Below, piece after piece: positions 1 to 8,020 of a DNA stretch of 64,000 nt. Each line of letters starts with the position of its first letter. Positions within the stretch are counted from its first letter, which is position 1. Position numbers and translations under genes: made by a program. The notes below the pieces were generated by a model. It was not told the DNA's origin. It worked only from the letters and a program-made list of their open reading frames with translations, and ran no database searches. This stretch comes from Taibaiella koreensis (GTDB lineage: Bacteria; Bacteroidota; Bacteroidia; Chitinophagales; Chitinophagaceae). The stretch covers positions 372,001 to 436,000 of the forward strand of contig NZ_QVNU01000001.1 in assembly GCF_003545715.1 (NCBI RefSeq). The letters are read 5' to 3'.

Positions 1-153
1 TTCCTGTAAGACCTGCTTTAAGCGCTCCGGCTTGAAAAAATTGTCTATACAGATGTAGGGGAATGGTTCGGCCGTATGATACACGGTATGTGCTTTTTTT
101 GCCGATTCGTAAAGTTCATGAAAAGAGCTGTCTAAAAACTCGGATTGAAACAT
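1..153 (-). CDS. N-terminus of a 2OG-Fe(II) oxygenase-like protein (cut by window edge)
   Basis: Only the first 51 codons are present; the gene runs off the left edge. Reading from the ATG at 153 gives MFQSEFLDSSFHELYESAKK, then a stretch containing PFPYICIDNFF followed by KPERLKQVL. A Pro-Phe-Pro-x-hydrophobic-Asp-Asn-Phe strand followed by a Glu/Leu-rich helix is how many bacterial 2-oxoglutarate/Fe(II) dioxygenases of the prolyl-hydroxylase group begin. The iron ligands would lie outside the window, so the family call is an inference from this short stretch. The frame stays open to the edge. Confidence 0.4.
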   Translation of the reverse strand, partial: MFQSEFLDSSFHELYESAKKAHTVYHTAEPFPYICIDNFFKPERLKQVLQE

Positions 154-388
154 CGTATCGATTGTTTAAGGATAGCGGGGCCCTCTCCGGAAAGGACTTG
201 CTTTAATTTAATTGAATTCATCTGCAGACAGCACTAAGACAAAGAACCAGCCCGTAAAACCACTAATCGTCTTTGGTAGTTAACCAATGAATAACATTTT
301 TTCTTTCTTAAGCATTTCCCCCTTTTTTATAAATGTAAAAAATGACATGGAGCAATCTGGCAATTATACTGAAGGGGTTAAAAAAGAA

Positions 389-409
389 ATCCCGCCATAA
401 AGGCGGGAT
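389..409 (-). terminator. Rho-independent terminator after the ExbD-like gene
   Basis: An 8-bp perfect stem (atcccgcc / ggcgggat) with a 5-nt loop. Read on the minus strand it is followed by a T-rich run, 26 nt past the stop of the ExbD-like gene. The rest of 154-434 holds no gene that I can see. Confidence 0.8.
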
Positions 410-434
410 GGTACAACGGGATATGTAAATAACG

Positions 435-836
435 TTATTTTTCTTTATTGACGGCCATTACCGCTTTTACTTTCAGTGCCTGTGTGGCTCTTAGCACTGC
501 TGCCAGGTTATAGATGGCGCCGGTGCTGTCGGCATTGATCACAACGGTCTTTTCGGCATCGGGCGACTTGGCCAGCATCTCGGCGATAGCTCCTTGCAGG
601 GCTTCGGGCGCCACCTGCCTGGTGCCTACGAAATACTGGTTCCCGGCATTGATCGATACCACTACCGTTTGCTTGGCCTTGGTATCCTTATTGGCTTTCG
701 GAATCGCCATACGGATCACATTGGGATTGGCCAGCGTGGCGATGATAAGGAAAAAGAATAGCAGGATAAACAGGATATCGTTCAATGCGGAAGTATGCGG
801 TTCACCTTTTTCGCGCAGGGTCGGACGTAAATTCAT
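435..836 (-). CDS. exbD: ExbD/TolR-family proton-channel subunit
   Basis: A 133-residue protein with the ExbD plan: a short cytoplasmic N-terminus, one membrane helix (about residues 18-37, LNDILFILLFFFLIIATLAN) and a periplasmic domain. The Asp at the start of the helix matches the proton-pathway Asp of ExbD/TolR. ExbD works with ExbB and TonB to power outer-membrane transport; Bacteroidota carry several sets. No ExbB or TonB gene is in view. It is the last gene of a minus-strand run (HEAT protein, LutB-like, ExbD) with a 50-nt gap to the LutB-like gene and a terminator behind it. The family is clear; which receptor system it serves is not. Confidence 0.85.
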   Translation of the reverse strand: MNLRPTLREKGEPHTSALNDILFILLFFFLIIATLANPNVIRMAIPKANKDTKAKQTVVVSINAGNQYFVGTRQVAPEALQGAIAEMLAKSPDAEKTVVINADSTGAIYNLAAVLRATQALKVKAVMAVNKEK

Positions 837-886
837 TCAGTATCAATTTGGGCCTTGTAACAAAAATAGCTTATTTAAAGGAACGT

Positions 887-2314
887 TCAGGCCTTTTTGC
901 GCTCTTTCCAGAGCTGGTTAAAGGATTTGGGGGCAAATACTATTTTATCTCTCCGGTCGCCCCAGGCACTGCGCAGGGCTTTCTCAAATACAAAATTCTT
1001 CATTCTTCCGCTGGCGCTGTTCATCAGGCCGCGGTGCAGTACGCCTCTCTTAAACAGGCGCCAGGCAAATTTTTCCGTCAGACCACCATATTTCTCTTCC
1101 GTATAAATATGGCGATTCTCCAGCAGCATTTCGTGAATATTGATCTTGACCGGACACGCCTCCGTACAGCCACCGCAAAGGCTGGATGCATAGCTGAGGT
1201 GGCCAAATTCGGCCATCCCGCTCAGGTGCGGGGTAATGACCGATCCTATAGGGCCGCTATAGGTGCTGCCGTAAGAATGCCCGCCTATGTTTTTGTATAC
1301 CGGGCAGGCATTGAGGCAGGAGCCGCAACGAATGCAGTACATCGATTCCCGTACTTCCTTACGCAACAGGTTGGTGCGGCCATTGTCTAGCAAGATCACA
1401 TACATCTCGCGCGGGCCATCGGTTTCGCCTGCCTGCCTTGGTCCGCAAAAGACCGAATTGTAAGCGGTGAGCGTCTGGCCGGTACCGTAGGTGGCCAGCA
1501 GCGGCCAGAAGAGTGCAAGGTCCTGCAGCGAAGGCAGCACTTTTTCAATGCCCACGATAGCAATGTGCGTTTGCGGGAAAGCCGTCGACAACCGGCCGTT
1601 GCCTTCGTTTTCGGTAACACATACCGCGCCGGTATCGGCGATCAGGAAATTACCACCGGTAATGCCTACTTCAGCCTCGGTGTATTTGTGGCGTAGCTTT
1701 TCTCTTGCTATCAGCGTCAGTTCAGATGGGCTTAGGCCCGGGGGCGCGCCGAGTTTCTCGTGGAAAAGCTGGGCAATATCTTCCTTACTCTTGTGCATTG
1801 CCGGTGTCACAATGTGATAAGGCGGCTCTCCATCCAGTTGTTGTATGTATTCGCCCAGGTCGGTTTCAAGCGACTCTATCTCGTTAGCGGCCAGGAAGTC
1901 GTTCAGATGCAGCTCTTCCGTGACCATCGATTTCGATTTCACTACGGTGCGGGTATTCTTATCGCGGCAAATGGCGAGAATCGCATTCAGGGCATCTTCT
2001 TTATCCTCGGCCCATATCACCTTGCCGCCACGTTCGGTAAAGTTTTTTTCAAACAGCTCCAGGTGTTTGTCCAACTGCTCTATCGCCCGCCACTTGGTGT
2101 TTTTGGCCTGCTTGCGCGCCGTATCCAAAGCCGAAAACTGGGCCTTACCCTTCACTACGGCGGCATTGTAGCGATCGATATTGAAAATGATCTTCCGCTT
2201 ATGGTCCAGGTCATGCGCTTTTACCTCGCTTTTTGCGAGGAAAGTATCTTTCTGCTGTTCAGGAGTTTTCATGGCTGCTATTTCACCGGTAAAGGTATTG
2301 AATATATCACTCAT
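887..2314 (-). CDS. lutB: LutB/LldF-type lactate-utilisation iron-sulfur protein
   Basis: A 475-residue protein, the usual LutB length. The N-terminal two thirds are the LUD domain (Gly/Asn-rich stretch ITGGNFLIADTGAVCVTENEGN). The C-terminal third has two 4Fe-4S clusters: CIRCGSCLNACPVY and CGGCTEACPVKI. With LutA and LutC, LutB oxidises L-lactate to pyruvate in the cytoplasm. Neither partner is in the window; LutA or LutC may be elsewhere. It sits 38 nt after a HEAT-repeat gene and 50 nt before the ExbD-like gene on the same strand, which looks like one transcription unit, although their functions have no obvious link. Confidence 0.88.
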   Translation of the reverse strand: MSDIFNTFTGEIAAMKTPEQQKDTFLAKSEVKAHDLDHKRKIIFNIDRYNAAVVKGKAQFSALDTARKQAKNTKWRAIEQLDKHLELFEKNFTERGGKVIWAEDKEDALNAILAICRDKNTRTVVKSKSMVTEELHLNDFLAANEIESLETDLGEYIQQLDGEPPYHIVTPAMHKSKEDIAQLFHEKLGAPPGLSPSELTLIAREKLRHKYTEAEVGITGGNFLIADTGAVCVTENEGNGRLSTAFPQTHIAIVGIEKVLPSLQDLALFWPLLATYGTGQTLTAYNSVFCGPRQAGETDGPREMYVILLDNGRTNLLRKEVRESMYCIRCGSCLNACPVYKNIGGHSYGSTYSGPIGSVITPHLSGMAEFGHLSYASSLCGGCTEACPVKINIHEMLLENRHIYTEEKYGGLTEKFAWRLFKRGVLHRGLMNSASGRMKNFVFEKALRSAWGDRRDKIVFAPKSFNQLWKERKKA

Positions 2315-2352
2315 CCCGGCAGAACGGCCTGTTGTTCTTTTGATAAAAGCGA

Positions 2353-2880
2353 TTAACGAATGTGCTTCTCCAATTGCTGAAGCACCTTCCTGGCACGGCT
2401 TTTGAAGCTTGGCGCAGGTTCCTGCAACAGGTTATCTTCGATAAGCAGCTTCAGCTCATGACCAATTTCGGGATAAACCAGAGCAAGCCTTGCCAGGATG
2501 CTCATAGCAAAGGCCCTTACGGCAAGCGCCTCCCGGGGGTTGGCCAGTGAATCGAAGCAACTGTTCATGAGCGGAGCATGTACGGCTTCGGGCAGCTCCA
2601 GGTATTGCATTACCCGGTAAACATTCCTTTTGACGGCGATGTGTGTATTGTCGTCTTCAAGCCGTTGTACCAGGGCCGGGATATGCGGTAGCATCAGTTC
2701 CGGATGCTGACGTGCTACATCGCTTACGATCCAGGCGGCACGTTGCACCACCCTGTATTCGTCGTGGCAGAAGATATCGATCAGCGCGGCGATCCTGCCG
2801 GTGTTTGCACCAATCCATTGCACGATCCGGGAAACTTGCTGCCGGGAGTGCTCTTCCAGTATGGCTTCTCTTAAATTCAT
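2353..2880 (-). CDS. HEAT-repeat-like helical protein
   Basis: A 175-residue, all-helical, soluble protein without a signal peptide. It contains repeated helix pairs of HEAT type, such as VVQRAAWIVSDVARQHPELMLPHI and AVKRNVYRVMQYLELPEAV (the first spans about residues 48-71). Such folds usually bind other proteins; no catalytic motif is visible. It opens the unit that continues into the LutB-like gene, 38 nt downstream. A second protein of this kind lies at 44592-45218, also of unknown role. Two direct repeats upstream (2931-2964) could be its control sites. Confidence 0.6.
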   Translation of the reverse strand: MNLREAILEEHSRQQVSRIVQWIGANTGRIAALIDIFCHDEYRVVQRAAWIVSDVARQHPELMLPHIPALVQRLEDDNTHIAVKRNVYRVMQYLELPEAVHAPLMNSCFDSLANPREALAVRAFAMSILARLALVYPEIGHELKLLIEDNLLQEPAPSFKSRARKVLQQLEKHIR

Positions 2881-2930
2881 ATGTCTTTGCCGGAGAAGGT
2901 AAAACCAAATGTAGATCGTTTCTTTTTCCC

Positions 2931-2964
2931 TTCGTCGATTTTTGCATGACGTTCGTCGATTTTT
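2931..2964. promoter_or_regulatory. Pair of 13-bp direct repeats, 21 bp apart
   Basis: The 13-mer ttcgtcgattttt occurs at 2931-2943 and again at 2952-2964. The period of 21 bp is two turns of B-DNA, so both copies face the same side, as in many operators. The pair lies 51-84 bp upstream of the HEAT-protein start (minus strand) and about 200 bp upstream of the LuxR-type gene (plus strand). The regulator is unknown. Confidence 0.4.
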
Positions 2965-3163
2965 TTTGGAAAAGGGAACACATAAGGCGCATCTTTGGAT
3001 TGTGAAAAGAAATTAACCCGGCTGGCTATGAAAGCGAACAGACCGTCCTTATCCGGCTCCGCTTCCTTTACATGTCCATTGGCCGTTTTCTTTGATCTGT
3101 CTTCCTGCGCAGGATAGTCCAGGCGTCACGCAAACCTATACCTTAAACCCTCAAATTTAACCC

Positions 3164-3418
3164 ATGAACATGCAGCCCTCCTTCATGCCCTGCATCGGCG
3201 CAGAAAAAGCGGCCGGTCTCCTTTCCCGCCGCGAGCGAGAAATTTTAGGATTGATCATTAACGGGTACACTAACAGCGAAATCGCAGGCCTGCTCTATGT
3301 GAGCTGCCGCACGGTCGATACGCATCGTCAGAACATGCTGGCCAAGATCGGCGCCCGCAATACCGCCGTGCTGGTACGCTTCGCAGTAGAGAACATTCAG
3401 CGCCTGGGGCTCAACTGA
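3164..3418 (+). CDS. Minimal LuxR/NarL-type DNA-binding protein
   Basis: Only 84 residues, almost all of it a LuxR C-terminal helix-turn-helix: LSRREREILGLIINGYTNSE, then IAGLLYVSCRTVDTHRQNML. The E-I-A-x-x-L and T-V-x-x-H-R signatures are intact, so DNA binding is expected. There is no receiver or ligand-binding domain and no room for one: upstream of the ATG the sequence is non-coding. It may be a stand-alone regulator or may need a partner protein. It precedes a secreted DUF4412-like gene by 38 nt on the same strand, possibly its own target. Confidence 0.8.
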   Translation: MNMQPSFMPCIGAEKAAGLLSRREREILGLIINGYTNSEIAGLLYVSCRTVDTHRQNMLAKIGARNTAVLVRFAVENIQRLGLN

Positions 3419-3456
3419 TCCTTGTTTTTCTTAAACCCATCAATCCCCTAAACCCT

Positions 3457-4308
3457 ATGAATTCCCGAACCCGTACGGGTATGGCCTTTCTGTTGGCCGC
3501 CCTCCTTTACCTGCCCCTGATCTCCTCCGCACAGCCGTCGGCCGTAAAAAGAGGTATCGAAAAGAGCATGGAACAAAAATATGGCGATCCCCAACGTAAA
3601 AAAGGCAAAGAGGAGATTGCAAAGGTCACCTATGAAAATGACAAACGTTATAAAGATCCCAACAACAAAGTACAGGCGACGATAGCTTTTGAGAGCAAAC
3701 AGTTCAATAAAAAAGGTGATGTAAAGACCACGACAAAGGATAAGATCGTCTTCGGCAAAACTGGTGAATGCATGGTGATGCGTGAAGGTGAAAAGGATGA
3801 GATGTGGATGGTCTTCAACTATGCGGACAAAGCCAATTATATGGTGATGGTACGCGACGGCTCTGCAATGAAAATGCCCTTGATCAATATGCAGAAGATG
3901 ATCGAAAAAGGTGCGCAGAAGGAAGCCGAACGCAGCCGCAGCGACGACAAAGCCTCCTGGAAGGCCACCGAAGAGCGGCAAACGATTAACGGCTATAACT
4001 GCCGTAAGTTTATCTATACGTATCCCGATAACCCGCACTTTGCCACCATGGATGCCTGGGTATCTACCGAAGTGAAGCTGGACCTGAGCGGCAACTATAT
4101 GCTGGGCGCCCGTCTCAGCAGCTATAAATTTCCCGACCATCCCGAATATAAGGATATGATCAACGGATTTATGGTACGCTCCATTCTTTACGATAAAAAG
4201 GGAAAGCCCGAAATGCAACGCGATCTTGTTGAATTGAAACCGTCGGCCGACGAGAAATATTTCGACCTGAGCCCGTTTAAGATCAATGATGTGCTGAGTG
4301 GATTATAG
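3457..4308 (+). CDS. Secreted DUF4412-like protein
   Basis: A 283-residue protein with an N-terminal signal peptide (hydrophobic stretch about residues 8-24, cleavage likely after SSAQ). The mature part is Lys-rich and has a beta-rich region with INGYNCRKFIYTYP followed by an AWVSTEVKLDL strand. That arrangement, a G-Y-x-C-K/R core and then a Trp-containing strand, resembles the DUF4412 family of Bacteroidota secreted proteins of unknown role. Probably periplasmic. It follows the small LuxR-type gene closely and is followed by a terminator at 4352. Confidence 0.6.
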   Translation: MNSRTRTGMAFLLAALLYLPLISSAQPSAVKRGIEKSMEQKYGDPQRKKGKEEIAKVTYENDKRYKDPNNKVQATIAFESKQFNKKGDVKTTTKDKIVFGKTGECMVMREGEKDEMWMVFNYADKANYMVMVRDGSAMKMPLINMQKMIEKGAQKEAERSRSDDKASWKATEERQTINGYNCRKFIYTYPDNPHFATMDAWVSTEVKLDLSGNYMLGARLSSYKFPDHPEYKDMINGFMVRSILYDKKGKPEMQRDLVELKPSADEKYFDLSPFKINDVLSGL

Positions 4309-4351
4309 GCCTTTATCTTTCCCCCTTTCCCCTTTACAGCATGCGTAAACA

Positions 4352-4376
4352 GCCCGGCCACCTTACCGGGCCGTTT
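4352..4376 (+). terminator. Terminator after the DUF4412-like gene
   Basis: Short GC-rich stem gcccgg / ccgggc (4352-4357 and 4366-4371) followed by gttttt, 43 nt past the stop. Confidence 0.65.
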
Positions 4377-4488
4377 TTGGCTTAAACCCATAAGAATAAG
4401 GAGTAAGGGTTTAATTTTTAGCTTTTCCTTCATAGTATGTCTGAAACTTTCGGAAGACCTTTGCGGTTCTTTACCAAATGAATTATTT

Positions 4489-5121
4489 ATGAAAAAGAAG
4501 ATCTTGACCCTGGCGTTGCTGTTTTCAGCAGGTATGCTCGCCTTCACGGCAGCACAAGCCCAAAATGCAAGGGCTTTTTACAAGACATCCTACAAAAGCC
4601 GTAACAGCGGTTCCTTTGATCGCCGTTCCAGCTTACTTTCTTTCGGTTTTGGCTTTCCCAACAATTCGGGTACCGGCTTCGATTACTGGGGCGGTAACGA
4701 GAGGCGGCTGGGTATAGGCCCGGGTTATATCAAATATGAGCATGGCATCACCGACGAGATAGGCATCGGAGGCTACGTAGCCGGCGCTGCGGCGCGTTAC
4801 AAGTATGGCCCTGACAGGCGCTATACCGATCGTATTTTCTCTGTAAGTATGGGTGCTATGGGCTATTATCACTTCAATAAGCTCATCCCTGTGCGTAAGC
4901 TAGATGTGTACGCCGGCGCCGGTGTAGGTTTCCGCAATATCAGCTACAGCTATGATGACGATTACAATGGCAATTTCAACGACGACCGCTCCGACTTTGA
5001 TGTGATGCCGTTGTTCAAGGTGGGCGCCCGCTACTATTTTACCCGTATGTTTGGCGTATACGCCGAAGGCGGTTATGACAATATGAGCGACGTAAACCTG
5101 GGCATTACGCTGCGGTTCTAA
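4489..5121 (+). CDS. Outer-membrane beta-barrel protein, OmpW/OmpA-barrel size
   Basis: A 210-residue protein with a clear signal peptide (MKKKILTLALLFSAGMLAFT, cleavage near AAQAQ). The mature chain has alternating aromatic and small residues typical of barrel strands and ends in the aromatic VNLGITLRF, the usual C-terminal signal for barrel assembly. The size suits an eight-stranded barrel. Stretches such as YYHFNKLIPVRKLDVYAGAG and FKVGARYYFTRMFGVYAEGG look like hairpins of the barrel. It stands alone between terminators. The specific role is unknown. Confidence 0.75.
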   Translation: MKKKILTLALLFSAGMLAFTAAQAQNARAFYKTSYKSRNSGSFDRRSSLLSFGFGFPNNSGTGFDYWGGNERRLGIGPGYIKYEHGITDEIGIGGYVAGAAARYKYGPDRRYTDRIFSVSMGAMGYYHFNKLIPVRKLDVYAGAGVGFRNISYSYDDDYNGNFNDDRSDFDVMPLFKVGARYYFTRMFGVYAEGGYDNMSDVNLGITLRF

Positions 5122-5144
5122 ATAACCTGAGCAGTTGATAATTC

Positions 5145-5177
5145 AATAAGCCAGCCGGAACCTCCGGCTGGCTTATT
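5145..5177 (+). terminator. Terminator after the beta-barrel gene
   Basis: Perfect 15-bp stem (aataagccagccgga, 5145-5159; complement 5163-5177) with a 3-nt loop, 24 nt after the stop. Confidence 0.85.
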
Positions 5178-5373
5178 TCATGGATTATATAATGCTTAGC
5201 TAAAGCAGGATCAAGCGAATGCCGTTGGACCTGCAAGCGGATCAAGTTGAAACGTGGGGCATGTTTCGGCGGAGCCATGCAGTTGCGATAGGAGCAAAAG
5301 CGAAAGGCTATAGCCTCCAATGTTCAATCGTTGCCGTTTAGGTTGCCGGCGCGGCCCAAACATCGGTAAATGA
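5178..5373. other. Non-coding gap between two terminators
   Basis: I see no credible gene here. A minus-strand open frame covers part of it but overlaps the 5145 terminator and has no coding character. With the two flanking hairpins, the gene-free stretch is about 300 nt. Confidence 0.5.
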
Positions 5374-5404
5374 AAACGAGCGTCCCGGGAAGGGACGCTC
5401 GTTT
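5374..5404 (-). terminator. Terminator after the DUF4870-like gene
   Basis: Perfect 13-bp stem (aaacgagcgtccc / gggacgctcgttt) with a 5-nt loop, 15 nt beyond the stop of the minus-strand gene at 5420. Confidence 0.85.
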
Positions 5405-5419
5405 GTATGTTTCTCTTTT

Positions 5420-5791
5420 TTAGATGCTGGGGAAAGTAGTTTGTGCTTTTTCGCCCAGTACAGGTATGGGCTTTTTCTGACCGTTAACCGCGCCAATAAA
5501 ACCGATGATCCAGAAGATAAACAGCACGATATTAAGCAGGTAGCTCACATACAGGATCGCTGTAATGGCCATAGAAAAGACCAGGATATTGACAATGATG
5601 CTAAGGGCCAGGGCAGTCAGGTGCAATAACAGGGTTTGCCTCAACTGATAGCTACCGATATCGGTTTTCTTGTCTTTGTGCATGGCAAAATAAGCTACCA
5701 GCCAGCCGATGATGGTAAAATAGCTGACGATGCCGGCTGTCTTACCTTCAGCTTCCGAAGCCGTTTGTTGTACAGGGTTGTAGTTTTCCAT
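5420..5791 (-). CDS. Small DUF4870/Tic20-like membrane protein
   Basis: I place the start at 5791 (MENYNPVQQ), because the 16 extra codons upstream look non-coding. The 123-residue protein has three or four membrane segments: GIVSYFTIIGWLVAYFAM, LLLHLTALALSIIVNILVFS, and a final long one ending in FIFWIIGFIGAV. The order helix, Q-L-R-Q-T-L-L, helix, helix, then NGQKKPIPVLG is the pattern of the DUF4870/Tic20-like family, inner-membrane proteins of unknown role. It is a single-gene unit with its own terminator. Confidence 0.7.
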   Translation of the reverse strand: MENYNPVQQTASEAEGKTAGIVSYFTIIGWLVAYFAMHKDKKTDIGSYQLRQTLLLHLTALALSIIVNILVFSMAITAILYVSYLLNIVLFIFWIIGFIGAVNGQKKPIPVLGEKAQTTFPSI

Positions 5792-5912
5792 AAATAAGCG
5801 TTTTGAAAGAGGTTTGTTTTGATATTTCAAAAATAGCAATTATTGTGAAATATAAACTTTCCTGGCGCTGATTTACGTTTTTTATCGTAAACTTAACGTT
5901 CCCCGGGAGCGC

Positions 5913-7064
5913 TTATGCGGGCTCTTCCTCGTACACATGGATCTCGTTGTACAGGGTATCCCGCTCAACCGGGAGCCGTTTTACAGAGCGGATCAACTCA
6001 CATAATTGCTCTGTGCTCATAGCAGGAACCTGTTCCTCGCTGCCGGCCATCGAATAGATCTTTGTCGTATCGTCGATAGTGCCGTCCAGGTCGTTTACGC
6101 CATAGTCCAGTGTAAGCTGGGCTGTCTGGCGGCCCAGCATAGGCCAGTAGGCTTTCAGGTTCGCGATATTGTCTATGAAGATGCGTGCTACCGCGTACAG
6201 CTTGAGATCCTCTACGATGGATGACTCGGGCAGGTGGCCCATATCATTGTCCTTATTGCGGAACTTAAGCGGGATAAAGCAATTAAAGCCGCCGGTCTTA
6301 TCCTGGAGGGTACGCAGGCGGCTCATATGATCGATGCGCTGGGCGTAGGTCTCAATATGGCCATACAGCATAGTTGCATTACTGTGCATGCCCAGGTTAT
6401 GCGCCGTTTCATGAATGTGCAGCCAACCGTCGGCATCTACTTTATCGGGGCATATCTCGTCGCGTATGGCCTGATCAAATATCTCGGCGCCGCCACCGGG
6501 TAGCGATTGCAGACCAGCCTCCTTCAGCTTGGCCATACCTTCCTCTATGCTCAGCTTAGCTTTCCTGATCATGTAGTCCAGCTCAACAGCAGTAAATCCT
6601 TTGCGGTGTAGCTCGGGGCGATGCGCCTTGATACGCTCGAGCAGGTCACAGAAAAACTGAAGGTTCATTTTGGGGTGCACGCCGCCCACGATATGCACTT
6701 CTGTTACCGGCTCGCCATCGTACTTACGCACGATGTCCATCATCTGTTCCAGGCTAAGTTCCCAGCCGTCTTCCTTATGCTTGTAGGTGCGGGAATAAGA
6801 ACAGAAGCCACAGGTAAAAATGCAGACATTGGTCGGTTCTATATGGAAGTTGCGGTTGAAATAGGTCTTGTTGCCATGCCGGCGTTCCCTTACAAAATTG
6901 GCCAGCGCACCCAGGAAATTCAGCTCCCCGCGTTCAAAAAGCGCCAGCCCTTCTGCTTCTGTAATACGTTCTTCCCTGATCACTTTTTCTGCTATCTGCT
7001 GTAGTTCCGGATCCTGTTTTACCTGTTCGATAAGGCTTTCCGGAAATTGCTGGTTAGATTCCAT
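5913..7064 (-). CDS. mqnE: Aminofutalosine synthase MqnE (menaquinone, futalosine pathway)
   Basis: A 383-residue radical-SAM enzyme with CIFTCGFC (the C-x3-C-x2-C that binds the 4Fe-4S cluster) directly after YFNRNFHIEPTNV, a context typical of MqnE. Further family marks are EVHIVGGVHP, SLPGGGAEIF and HSNATMLYGHIET. MqnE joins S-adenosylmethionine to the enolpyruvyl-benzoate made by MqnA, giving aminofutalosine. It shows that menaquinone is made by the futalosine route here. MqnC and CofH are related enzymes of similar size, but the metal-site context favours MqnE. No other mqn gene is in view. Confidence 0.9.
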   Translation of the reverse strand: MESNQQFPESLIEQVKQDPELQQIAEKVIREERITEAEGLALFERGELNFLGALANFVRERRHGNKTYFNRNFHIEPTNVCIFTCGFCSYSRTYKHKEDGWELSLEQMMDIVRKYDGEPVTEVHIVGGVHPKMNLQFFCDLLERIKAHRPELHRKGFTAVELDYMIRKAKLSIEEGMAKLKEAGLQSLPGGGAEIFDQAIRDEICPDKVDADGWLHIHETAHNLGMHSNATMLYGHIETYAQRIDHMSRLRTLQDKTGGFNCFIPLKFRNKDNDMGHLPESSIVEDLKLYAVARIFIDNIANLKAYWPMLGRQTAQLTLDYGVNDLDGTIDDTTKIYSMAGSEEQVPAMSTEQLCELIRSVKRLPVERDTLYNEIHVYEEEPA

Positions 7065-7197
7065 ATGGATGTTATTTTTTGGGCTTGCCTGGCGGCAAAT
7101 GTACGCCTGTTTGGGCTAAAGGCGGCAGGCAGACTATAGTTTTTTCCTATGAAAGAGGTGATTGGTGTATAAAATGGCCAAGGGGAAAAATAAAATA

Positions 7198-7219
7198 AGC
7201 CCGCTGAGAACAGCGGGCT
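7198..7219 (-). terminator. Terminator after the YceI gene
   Basis: 9-bp stem agcccgctg / cagcgggct with a 4-nt loop; on the minus strand it is followed by a T-rich tract. It separates the YceI gene from mqnE. Confidence 0.8.
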
Positions 7220-7250
7220 CTTTCCTCTAAAACTTACAGCCATGAAAAAG

Positions 7251-7934
7251 CTATTTTTGAACGGCCTTTAGGTTGATGTCCAGTTCAAAATCTTTGCTGA
7301 TGAGCCAGTTGGCAGGGTCGCCCTCAGCTTTATAATTTAAGCCCCATGAGGTCCTGTCCACGGTGAATTTAGCTTCAACCGTAACGCCGTTGTCGGCTAC
7401 AGTGATCTTGGCAGGGAATTTAATGTTCAGTGTGCTGTCTTTCAACGTCAGGTTACCGCTCACTATATTGGTAGCGCCTGCCAGCAAGCTTTGGTCTTTG
7501 GCGGCGTCAAATGCATCTACACCAGTGATCACAAACTTAGCTGTAGGATGTTTGGCTACATCAAAGAAGTCGGGGCTTTTCAGGTGGCCTTCCAGGTCCG
7601 CAGGCTTTTTGCCTTCGCTGGCGCCTACTGAAGCGCTGTCTACCTTCAATGTGTTCAGGTCTACTTCAAAAGAACCGCCGGTAACTTTGCCGTTGTCTAC
7701 AGAAACGGAGCCGTTGGTAATGTTGAGGGTGCCGTAGCGGGGATTCATACCGCCCTTGTGTACGCCGCGCCATTTGATCACGGTAGTAGCAACGTCGGCA
7801 GCATATTCTTTGCCGGTGGCTACAGCCGCCGTTTTAGCGGTGTCGGTCTTGGCCGTATCGGAAGTAGCGTTGTTGCAGGACGTGGCTGCAAATAACAAGG
7901 CAGCTGCTGCTGCGGTTAAAGTCAATTTTCTCAT
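7251..7934 (-). CDS. YceI-family lipoprotein
   Basis: I start at 7934 (MRKLTLTAAAAALLFAATSC); the 30 codons upstream of it are not signal-like. Cys20 in ATSC is a lipobox, so the 227-residue protein is probably a lipoprotein. After a Thr/Ala/Asp-rich linker comes the YceI lipocalin-like barrel (about residues 45-225) with marks such as VIKWRGVHKGG, SPDFFDVAKHPTAKFVITG and TVDRTSWGLNY. YceI proteins bind isoprenoid lipids such as quinones or polyprenols. Its place beside mqnE is suggestive, but the terminator at 7198 makes them separate units. Confidence 0.88.
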   Translation of the reverse strand: MRKLTLTAAAAALLFAATSCNNATSDTAKTDTAKTAAVATGKEYAADVATTVIKWRGVHKGGMNPRYGTLNITNGSVSVDNGKVTGGSFEVDLNTLKVDSASVGASEGKKPADLEGHLKSPDFFDVAKHPTAKFVITGVDAFDAAKDQSLLAGATNIVSGNLTLKDSTLNIKFPAKITVADNGVTVEAKFTVDRTSWGLNYKAEGDPANWLISKDFELDINLKAVQK

Positions 7935-8020
7935 GTGTTCGATGATGCTTTGATTTTTTGCAAAGTTAAGAAATAACTGTAGATACAACGATTGGATGTT
8001 TAATCTATTCATAAGGAAAA

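Noticed and set aside
5105-5320. A 71-codon minus-strand frame
   Set aside because: It overlaps a barrel-gene end and a terminator and has no coding character.
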